This document shows, piece by piece, positions 1-4,810 of a stretch of DNA of 7,007 nt. The position numbers and the translations under genes are program-made. The notes under the pieces are model-generated. The model was not told the origin of the DNA and did not search any database. It was given only the letters and a program-made list of their open reading frames with translations. Each line of letters opens with the position of its first letter. Positions within the stretch are counted from its first letter, which is position 1. The stretch lies in assembly GCA_021807465.1 (NCBI GenBank), contig JAKBCX010000077.1:1-7007 (forward strand), given 5' to 3'. Source of the DNA: Pseudomonadota bacterium. Lineage in GTDB: Bacteria > Pseudomonadota > Alphaproteobacteria > Acetobacterales > Acetobacteraceae.

Positions 1-48
1 ATTGGCGGCGATTGCATAACCTGCGTTGAGGGCACGCTGACGCTGTGA
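1..48 (+). CDS. 3' end of an upstream protein-coding gene (partial)
   Basis: The first 15 codons read IGGDCITCVEGTLTL followed by TGA at 46-48. The reading frame is open from the window edge, and its stop overlaps the GTG start of the next gene by four bases (GTGA), a typical translational-coupling junction. The pattern GD-x-x-T-x-V-E-G-x-L resembles the C-terminus of calcineurin-like metallophosphoesterases of the UDP-2,3-diacylglucosamine diphosphatase type (GDWVESCTALVE). That match is short and only suggestive. The tail could belong to another family, and only the upstream sequence would settle it. Confidence 0.4.
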   Translation: MGGDCITCVEGTLTL

Positions 49-671
49 GCGGCGATTTATTCGGCCCGCCGGAATTGCCCGGGCTGGGTTATTTGCCCGG
101 CTTTGCGCTGGCCGGTGAAGCGGCGCTTGTTGCGGCGGTGGAGGCGGTTGCCGTTGCGGCACCGTTCCGGGTTATGGCAACGCCGCGCGGGGCCAAGATG
201 TCTGCCGCCATAAGTAATTGCGGCGCGGCGGGATGGGTGAGCGACAGGCGCGGCTACAGGTATGAGCGTTGCGACCCGTTGACCGGCAAGCCCTGGCCAG
301 ACATGCCGGAGGTTTTGGCCGGGCTTGCCAAACGCGCCGCGGCGGCTTGCGGGTTTGCGGAATTTGCCCCGGATGTGTGCCTGATGAACCGCTACGTGCC
401 GGGCGCCAAGATGGGGCTGCACCAGGACCGCGACGAGCAGGATTTTGCCGCGCCGATTGTCTCGGTCTCGCTTGGTTTGCCAGCGGTGTTTTTATGGGGC
501 GGGGCAACGCGCACGGGCGCAACCGCGCGGCTGGCGCTGCAAAGCGGCGATGTGGTGGTGTGGGGCGGACCCGCGCGGCTGTTCTTCCACGGTATTGCGC
601 CCATAAAGCCCGGGCTGCACCCCAGGCTGGGGGCTGTGCGGCTGAACCTGACCTTCCGGCAGGCTTTATAG
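45..671 (+). CDS. alkB: AlkB-type Fe(II)/2-oxoglutarate-dependent nucleic-acid demethylase
   Basis: A 208-residue protein predicted to repair alkylated bases (1-methyladenine, 3-methylcytosine) in DNA or RNA by oxidative demethylation in the cytoplasm. It aligns almost end to end with E. coli AlkB (216 aa) with a constant offset of about five. The iron ligands are H126 and D128 in the HQDRDE motif and H182 in FHGI. The 2-oxoglutarate and substrate arginines are R199 and R205 in RLNLTFR. The nucleotide-recognition-lid region (MSAAISNCG, then W64 and the GYRYERCDPLTGKPWP stretch) and the NRYVPGAKM strand are intact. The GTG start is supported by the N-terminal DLF shared with AlkB, by a GAGGG at 28-32, and by the GTGA overlap with the upstream stop. 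It is probably the last gene of an operon entering from the left. No ada gene or Ada box is visible, so adaptive-response control cannot be inferred. Confidence 0.93.
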   Translation: MSGDLFGPPELPGLGYLPGFALAGEAALVAAVEAVAVAAPFRVMATPRGAKMSAAISNCGAAGWVSDRRGYRYERCDPLTGKPWPDMPEVLAGLAKRAAAACGFAEFAPDVCLMNRYVPGAKMGLHQDRDEQDFAAPIVSVSLGLPAVFLWGGATRTGATARLALQSGDVVVWGGPARLFFHGIAPIKPGLHPRLGAVRLNLTFRQAL

Positions 672-761
672 CCCACACGGCGTATGTTTAATATAATTGT
701 TAGATTTCCGAGACCCTTGAGACTTTCGTGCCTTCGATGGCTGGTTTGCGGTAGGATTCTG

Positions 762-790
762 TTGATGGGTTTAATATTTTAAACTATAGC
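762..790 (+). promoter_or_regulatory. Predicted ald promoter with a palindromic operator in its spacer
   Basis: TTGATG (762-767) and TATAGC (785-790) each match the sigma-70 boxes at four of six positions and are 17 nt apart, the preferred spacing. The spacer contains GTTTAA-TATT-TTAAAC (769-784), a perfect 6-bp inverted repeat with a 4-base centre. A regulator bound there would sit directly under RNA polymerase. The same GTTTAATAT 9-mer occurs once more at 686-694, 83 bp upstream (about eight helical turns), within a TATAAT-containing AT-rich island. AT-rich palindromes with distant repeats are typical of Lrp/AsnC-family regulators, which often control alanine dehydrogenase genes. Assigning this site to such a regulator is inference. 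The predicted transcript would have a leader of about 60 nt. Confidence 0.45.
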
Positions 791-837
791 TGCGCCCCAA
801 GGGTGGAAACCGCCAAGGGCCGCCGGCCGCGCGGACC

Positions 838-852
838 CCTGTTAACAGGAGA
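838..852 (+). promoter_or_regulatory. ald ribosome-binding site overlapped by a 12-bp palindrome
   Basis: AGGAGA (847-852) lies five bases before the ATG at 858 and decides the ald start. Its first bases are the right arm of the perfect palindrome CCTGTTAACAGG (838-849). In RNA this gives a 4-bp stem with a UUAA loop, which is weak but touches the Shine-Dalgarno sequence. It may be coincidental. Confidence 0.5.
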
Positions 853-857
853 ACATC

Positions 858-1982
858 ATGCTTGTCGGCTTGCCTCGTGAGATCAAGAATAATGAATTCC
901 GTGTCGGGCTGACGCCTGCCTCGGTGCGCGAATTGAAGGCGCATGGCCATGATATTTTGGTGGAAAGCGGGGCGGGCCTTGGCATTGGCGCGCCGGATGA
1001 AGCCTACACCAAGGCTGGCGCCAAGATTGTGGATACCGCCGCGGAAGTTTTCGCCCGCGCCGATATGGTGGTGAAAGTGAAAGAGCCGCAGCCGCAGGAA
1101 TGCAAGATGCTGCGGCAGGGGCAGATTCTGTTTACCTATTTGCATCTGGCACCGGACCCGGAGCAGGCCAAGCTGATTGAGGCCTCGGGCGCCATTGCCA
1201 TTGCCTATGAAACCGTGACCGATAATGCAGGGCGCCTGCCGCTGCTGGCGCCGATGAGCGAAGTGGCCGGGCGCATGGCCGTGCAGGTTGGCGCTGTTTC
1301 CTTGCAAAAAGCCAATGGCGGGCGCGGCGTGCTGCTGGCCGGCGTGCCGGGCGTGCCGGCGGGCAAGGTTGTGGTGCTGGGCGGTGGCGTGGTGGGCACC
1401 AATGCCGCGCGTATTGCCATGGGCATGGGCGCGGATGTTACCATCTTCGACAGATCCATCCCCCGCCTGGCGCAGCTTGATGATTTGTATGGGCCGCAGT
1501 TGAAGACCTGCTACTCCACCGCCGAAGCCGTGGAAGAAGCCGTGTTCAATGCCGATATGGTGATTGGCGCCGTGCTGATCCCTGGTGCTGCCGCGCCGAA
1601 GCTGGTGACGCGCGCCATGCTGCCGCATATGCGCCCCGGCGCCGTGCTGGTGGATGTGGCCATCGACCAAGGCGGGTGCTTCGAATCCAGCCATCCCACC
1701 ACGCATTCTGACCCCACCTATATTGTTGACAATGTGGTGCATTATTGCGTGGCCAACATGCCCGGCGCCGTGGCCCATACCTCGACCTATGCGCTGACCC
1801 AGGCCACCCTGCCCTACACGCTGAAGCTGGCGGATAAAGGCTGGCGCGCAGCCCTTTCCGACGACAAAAACTTCCGCAACGGCCTGAACGTCGCCGAAGG
1901 CAAGATCACCTTCGCCGCCGTGGCCGAAGCCCTGGGCCAGCCCTACCACGCCGCCGAGCGCGTGCTGGGGCTTGCGGCTTAA
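858..1982 (+). CDS. ald: Alanine dehydrogenase (NAD-dependent)
   Basis: The 374-residue protein catalyses reversible oxidative deamination of L-alanine to pyruvate and ammonium with NAD+ (EC 1.4.1.1). Family members are cytoplasmic hexamers. Residues known from the Mycobacterium tuberculosis enzyme occur here at the same numbers: R15 (pyruvate carboxylate), K75 (VKVKEPQ), H96 (TYLHLAPD) and D270 (VDVAIDQGG). The Rossmann fold has LGGGVVG at 174-180, and D198 at the end of strand two fits NAD rather than NADP. The N-terminus MLVGLPREIKNNEFRVGLTP is diagnostic, and the length is normal for the family. A good Shine-Dalgarno precedes the ATG. The gene appears to be a single transcription unit with its own promoter, ending in a hairpin-rich gap. 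It could use alanine as carbon and nitrogen source, or recycle alanine made by the aminotransferase encoded further right. The second idea is inference. Confidence 0.97.
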   Translation: MLVGLPREIKNNEFRVGLTPASVRELKAHGHDILVESGAGLGIGAPDEAYTKAGAKIVDTAAEVFARADMVVKVKEPQPQECKMLRQGQILFTYLHLAPDPEQAKLIEASGAIAIAYETVTDNAGRLPLLAPMSEVAGRMAVQVGAVSLQKANGGRGVLLAGVPGVPAGKVVVLGGGVVGTNAARIAMGMGADVTIFDRSIPRLAQLDDLYGPQLKTCYSTAEAVEEAVFNADMVIGAVLIPGAAAPKLVTRAMLPHMRPGAVLVDVAIDQGGCFESSHPTTHSDPTYIVDNVVHYCVANMPGAVAHTSTYALTQATLPYTLKLADKGWRAALSDDKNFRNGLNVAEGKITFAAVAEALGQPYHAAERVLGLAA

Positions 1983-2006
1983 GGCCGAGCGTTACGGGAG
2001 TGACCG

Positions 2007-2060
2007 CAGGGGGAACGCTGTCCCCCCTGCACCCCCCAGCTAAGGGGCACAGACCCTTAG
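2007..2060 (+). repeat. Two-hairpin REP-like repeat, copy A (probable ald terminator)
   Basis: The element has two consecutive hairpins. The first pairs GGGGGA (2009-2014) with TCCCCC (2021-2026) around a loop containing CGCTG. The second pairs CTAAGGG (2040-2046) with CCCTTAG (2054-2060). They are joined by a C-rich linker ending in CAGCT. It starts 24 bp after the ald stop. There is no clear T-tract, so it is not a textbook intrinsic terminator, but it probably ends or stabilises the ald transcript. The same two-hairpin order occurs in inverted orientation at 2098-2147, which identifies it as a dispersed repeat family. Confidence 0.65.
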
Positions 2061-2097
2061 GATCCCATTAATTCGGCTTAGAAAAAGAAGGGGGGTT

Positions 2098-2147
2098 CTA
2101 GGGGCCGTCGGCCCCTAGCTGGGGTCCAGGGGGCAGCGCCCCCTGGG
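2098..2147 (-). repeat. Two-hairpin REP-like repeat, copy B, inverted relative to copy A
   Basis: Two perfect 9-bp stems are present: CTAGGGGCC (2098-2106) with GGCCCCTAG (2110-2118), loop GTC; and CCAGGGGGC (2126-2134) with GCCCCCTGG (2138-2146), loop AGC. Read on the minus strand, the order and linker match copy A: a CAGGGGG...CGCTG...CCCCCTG hairpin, an ACCCC(C)AGCT linker, then a CTA(A)GGGG hairpin. The copy lies just after the stop of the minus-strand WD40 gene, so it may act as the 3' end signal for that transcript. GC-rich palindromic repeats of this style are frequent between genes in Acetobacteraceae (general knowledge, not searched here). Confidence 0.7.
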
Positions 2148-2168
2148 GTAACACCGTAACATTGGCTT

Positions 2169-3164
2169 TTAGCCCGTAAAATCCACCAGCGCGGCGAAGC
2201 CGGTTTCGGTGCCGAGGGCGAGGTGGCTGCCGGTTTGGCTCCAGGCGAGGGCGGTTATGGCGCCGCGGCCGGGGCCGCAGAGGGGGAGGATTTGGCCTTG
2301 GTTGATGTGGATGAGGAGGGTGAGGCCGGTGTCGAAACCTGCTGCCACCACCTCGTGGTCTGGGTGGCAGGCCACGCGGCGGACGATGCCGTCGCCCATG
2401 CCGAGTTCGGTGGGGGCTTTGCCCATGGGGCCACCGCCGAAGAAGGGCCAGAGGACCACGCTTTCGGCCCCCGCCGTGGCGAGCCAGCGGCCGGATTTGG
2501 TGAAGCCCAGGGACTCGGTTTTGGTGGGGTAGCCGGACATGCGCATGTGCTTGCCTTCCGGCAAAGTCCAGCCATGGAGCGCGTTTTCCTGCATCGAGGT
2601 GACGATGGCTTCGTCTTTGGGGTGCATGACGATGCCGGTGTGGCTGCCTTTCCATTCCAGCACGCGCGGGGCGGCGGTGGAGCTGGTGAACCAGAGTGAC
2701 GCGCCGTTATAATGCGAGGTGGCGAGGCGTTTGCCTTTGGCGTCGAAGGTGAGGCCGGAGACGGTGGAGTTGTGGGCTAGCTCGCGGAGCTTTTCGCCAT
2801 TGCCTGAGAAAAGATGCACGGTTTTGCCCACGGCGGCGGCGATGACGGGCGTTTTGCCCGCGAAAGTCGTGGTATGCTCGACCCATTTGGAGCCAAATTT
2901 GGCGATTTCAGAGGTTTCGTCTGCGATGTGCATGAGCCGCCCGTCATCGCCGCCGGAGCAGAAGCCGGTTTTGGGGTGGGGGCTGAGGCTGAGCGTGGCG
3001 CCGTTATGCGCCGCGATGGGGGTGAAGTTGCCGCCGAGGCGCACCGTGCCGTCGCCCAGGGCGAAGCCGGCCTGGCCTTGGGGTGAGAAACAGGCGGCGG
3101 TGACATAGGCGCCGAGTTGGGCGGTCTGGCCACGGGATTCCAAGAGCTTATCGAGATCTTCCAT
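2169..3164 (-). CDS. WD40-repeat beta-propeller protein of unknown role
   Basis: From the ATG at 3164 the product has 331 residues. The frame is open up to a GTG at 3218 (349 residues) and also has an ATG at 3182. I prefer 3164 because the MEDLDKLLESRGQ start leads directly into the first propeller strand, but no start has a convincing Shine-Dalgarno. In the 349-residue numbering, about eight degenerate WD-type units can be seen, at roughly 40-64, 74-98, 122-146, 150-177, 192-219, 234-259, 280-306 and 320-347. They follow the pattern hydrophobic-strand, G-x-(D/E/N), strand, 'LW/LF/VDF' (for example GDDGRLMHI, ESVVLWPF, NGASLWF). No signal peptide, membrane segment or fused enzymatic domain is visible, so it is probably a cytoplasmic protein-interaction scaffold. 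It is transcribed towards ald and divergently from the polyamine operon. No partner or function can be named. Confidence 0.8.
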   Translation of the reverse strand: MEDLDKLLESRGQTAQLGAYVTAACFSPQGQAGFALGDGTVRLGGNFTPIAAHNGATLSLSPHPKTGFCSGGDDGRLMHIADETSEIAKFGSKWVEHTTTFAGKTPVIAAAVGKTVHLFSGNGEKLRELAHNSTVSGLTFDAKGKRLATSHYNGASLWFTSSTAAPRVLEWKGSHTGIVMHPKDEAIVTSMQENALHGWTLPEGKHMRMSGYPTKTESLGFTKSGRWLATAGAESVVLWPFFGGGPMGKAPTELGMGDGIVRRVACHPDHEVVAAGFDTGLTLLIHINQGQILPLCGPGRGAITALAWSQTGSHLALGTETGFAALVDFTG

Positions 3165-3228
3165 GCCATGCTTGTGCCGCATCAGCACTATAACCGGCAA
3201 GTCCCCCGTTAGATGCACGATTATTCAT
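3148..3228 (-). CDS. Possible 26-codon upstream ORF overlapping the WD40 gene start
   Basis: On the minus strand an ATG at 3228 follows AAGGA (3239-3235) with a 6-nt spacer, the best Shine-Dalgarno in this gap. It opens the ORF MNNRASNGGLAGYSADAAQAWHGRSR, which stops at TAA (3150-3148). The ORF is in a different frame from the WD40 gene and ends 17 bases inside it if the WD40 start is 3164. It could be a leader that delivers ribosomes to the WD40 start by reinitiation. It could also be the true WD40 start displaced by a one-base change. The peptide itself resembles nothing I know. Confidence 0.28.
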   Translation of the reverse strand: MNNRASNGGLAGYSADAAQAWHGRSR

Positions 3229-3256
3229 AAAATTTCCTTGTAAGCGGTCTTGCATC

Positions 3257-3364
3257 ATGCGAGAATTGACTATGGTTTTTGCGGACCAAATTGCTGCGCT
3301 TAATCTGCACGCAGAGATGCTCGTTCTCTGTGCACGTATAGGTTTTAGCCCGCCCCGTATCTGA
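3257..3364 (+). CDS. Possible 35-codon leader peptide upstream of the polyamine operon
   Basis: The ORF encodes MRELTMVFADQIAALN followed by LHAEMLVLCARIGFSPPRI and a TGA at 3362-3364. An internal ATG at 3272 would give a 30-residue version. No strong Shine-Dalgarno precedes either start; only a GAG at 3261-3263 lies 8 nt before 3272. Codon choice is not distinctively like that of the neighbouring genes. Position is the argument for it: the stop codon lies at the end of the left arm (3355-3363) of the stem that masks the downstream Shine-Dalgarno, and the C-terminus contains Pro-Pro, a motif known to slow ribosomes. It may still be a chance ORF. Confidence 0.22.
   Translation: MRELTMVFADQIAALNLHAEMLVLCARIGFSPPRI
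3306..3334 (+). other. Hairpin in the leader region of the polyamine operon
   Basis: TGCA (3306-3309) plus CAGAGA (3312-3317) pair with TCTCTG (3325-3330) plus TGCA (3331-3334). This makes ten base pairs with a 2-nt bulge (CG) and a 7-nt loop. It lies upstream of the SD-masking structure. It could be a separate RNA domain of the same leader, or a protein-binding dyad in DNA if transcription begins downstream of it. Confidence 0.4.
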
Positions 3365-3433
3365 AGCTCGCCTTACATCCCACAGGCGGGCGTATTCGCG
3401 TTTGCGTATATGTTACAGATACGGAGGAAATAG
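3348..3433 (+). promoter_or_regulatory. Structured 5' leader masking the aminotransferase ribosome-binding site
   Basis: CCGTATCTG (3355-3363) is perfectly complementary to CAGATACGG (3416-3424). The right arm takes in the first two bases of the Shine-Dalgarno GGAGG (3423-3427), which lies six bases before the ATG at 3434. Inside this stem an 8-bp hairpin with one G-U pair joins 3366-3373 and 3384-3391 around a 10-nt loop. An alternative 7-bp stem, GCCCGCC (3348-3354) with GGCGGGC (3385-3391), uses the same right arm. Nested plus competing pairings and a masked ribosome-binding site are the usual features of a translational riboswitch or attenuator. No known riboswitch consensus was recognised. 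The transcription start is not known; no convincing promoter boxes were found in the gap. Confidence 0.5.
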
Positions 3434-4810
3434 ATGCTTGATATTCATGGTTCCGTGGATTGGCAAGGGCTTGATGCCGCTCACCATCTGCACCCCTTTA
3501 CCGACCACAAGGATTTGCATGCCCGCCGCGTGCGGGTGATTACCGATGCCGATGGCGTGTTTTTGCACGATGCCGACGGCAACAAGATACTCGACGGCAT
3601 GGCCGGGCTGTGGTGCGTGGCCGCCGGTTACGGGCGCAAGGATTTGGTGGAGGCTGCCGCCACGCAGATGGCGAAGCTGCCCTACTACAATACGTTCTTC
3701 AAAACCTCTAACCAGCCGGCCATTTTGCTGGCGCAGAAGCTGGCGCAGATTGCGCCGGAGGGGATCAACCACGTTTTCTATGCGTGCTCTGGCTCCGAGG
3801 CCGTGGATTCCGCGCTGCGCACGGCGCGCGTGTATTGGCAGACTTTGGGCAAGCCGCAGAAGAAGATCGTGATTGGCCGTGAATATGGCTATCATGGCTC
3901 GACCACGCTGGGGGCTTCGGCCGGGGGTATGGCGGACATGCACCGCCAGGCGGGCGATATGCCGAATTTCGAGCATGTGCTGCCGCCGTACTGGTGGGGC
4001 AAGGGCGGGCAGATGAGCCCGGAGGAATTCGGGGTTTATGCGGCGCGCGAGGTGGAGAAGAAGATTCTCGAACTGGGCGCCGAGAATATTGCCGCCTTTA
4101 TTGGCGAGCCGATTCAGGGTTCGGGCGGCGTGATTATTCCGCCGGAGACGTATTGGCCCGAGATCAACCGTATTTGCAAGCAGTATGACATTCTGCTGAT
4201 TGCCGATGAGGTGATTTGCGGTTACGGGCGCACGGGCAAATGGTTCGGGTCTGATTATTTCGGGATCAAGCCGGATATGATGACCACGGCCAAGGGGCTG
4301 ACCTCGGGTTATGTGCCGCTTTCGGCCCTGCTGGTGCATGACCGTATTGCCGAGGTGATGATTAACGAGGCTGGTGAATACTACCACGGCTTCACCTATT
4401 CTGGTCATCCGGTTTCGTGCGCTGTGGCGCTGAAGAATCTGGAAATCATCGAGAATGAGGGGTTGATTGAGGGTGCCGCGCGCAAGGGCGAGATTCTGCG
4501 CGCCGCGTTCCGCGAGGCTCTGGCCGATAACCCGATGGTGGGTGAGATTCGCGGCGTGGGGCTGATTGGCGCCATTGAGCTGACCGCGGATAAGCGCACG
4601 CGCCGCTTCTTTGAGAAGAATGGCCGCGTGGGCACGATCTGCCGCGATTTCTGCATTAATAACGGCGTGATCATGCGTGCCACGCGCGACACCATGCTGT
4701 TCTCGCCGCCGCTGACCATTACGGAAGACGAGATTGCGCTGATGGTGCAACTGGCCAAGAAATCCTTTCAGCAGACCTATGAAAAGGTGAAGGACGAGGT
4801 GGCATCGTGA
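3434..4810 (+). CDS. spuC: Class III pyridoxal-phosphate aminotransferase, putrescine:pyruvate type
   Basis: The 458-residue protein transfers an amino group from putrescine (possibly other polyamines) to pyruvate, giving 4-aminobutanal and alanine, in the cytoplasm. The N-terminus with LDAAHHLHPFTDHKDLHA and LDGMAGLWCVAAGYGRKDL closely resembles Pseudomonas SpuC. PLP-binding features are SGSEA at 119-123, GYHGST at 152-157, D258 in LLIADEVICGYGRTG, the Schiff-base lysine K287 in TTAKGLTSGY, and T321 in FTYSGHP. The length is normal for the family. The ATG is fixed by GGAGG at 3423-3427. It is the first gene of a three-gene operon, and its stop overlaps the next start (GTGA, 4807-4810). Class III omega-aminotransferases have overlapping substrate ranges, so beta-alanine or another diamine is possible. 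The downstream genes favour putrescine. Expression may be controlled by the structured leader. Confidence 0.92.
   Translation: MLDIHGSVDWQGLDAAHHLHPFTDHKDLHARRVRVITDADGVFLHDADGNKILDGMAGLWCVAAGYGRKDLVEAAATQMAKLPYYNTFFKTSNQPAILLAQKLAQIAPEGINHVFYACSGSEAVDSALRTARVYWQTLGKPQKKIVIGREYGYHGSTTLGASAGGMADMHRQAGDMPNFEHVLPPYWWGKGGQMSPEEFGVYAAREVEKKILELGAENIAAFIGEPIQGSGGVIIPPETYWPEINRICKQYDILLIADEVICGYGRTGKWFGSDYFGIKPDMMTTAKGLTSGYVPLSALLVHDRIAEVMINEAGEYYHGFTYSGHPVSCAVALKNLEIIENEGLIEGAARKGEILRAAFREALADNPMVGEIRGVGLIGAIELTADKRTRRFFEKNGRVGTICRDFCINNGVIMRATRDTMLFSPPLTITEDEIALMVQLAKKSFQQTYEKVKDEVAS

Noticed and set aside
692..697. Exact TATAAT as a promoter -10 box downstream of alkB
   Set aside because: No acceptable -35 box lies 16-18 nt upstream (669-674 is TAGCCC). 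The boxes at 762-767 and 785-790 are better placed for ald. The AT-rich island may instead belong to the repeated GTTTAATAT site.
771..1949. Long minus-strand open frame (392 codons) opposite ald
   Set aside because: It lies entirely over a clear alanine dehydrogenase. Its His/Gly/Arg-rich composition is the usual artefact of the reverse strand of a GC-rich gene.
2223..2699. Plus-strand open frame opposite the WD40 gene
   Set aside because: It is Gly/Ala/Val-rich low-complexity translation of the WD40 gene's antisense strand. The minus-strand frame shows periodic propeller blades and is clearly the real gene.
3266..3294. TTGACT at 3266-3271 as the -35 box of the polyamine operon promoter
   Set aside because: The hexamers 16-18 nt downstream (around 3288-3295) do not resemble TATAAT, so no promoter is annotated in this gap.
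3348..3424. Classical H-type pseudoknot formed by 3348-3354/3385-3391 and 3355-3363/3416-3424
   Set aside because: The two left arms are directly adjacent, with no linker to cross a 9-bp helix. Both full stems together look sterically unlikely. Alternative, mutually exclusive folds are a better reading.
3413..4750. Long minus-strand open frame (445 codons) opposite the aminotransferase
   Set aside because: The plus strand encodes an intact class III aminotransferase with all PLP motifs. The reverse frame has no recognisable domain and a composition shaped by the codons of the opposite strand.
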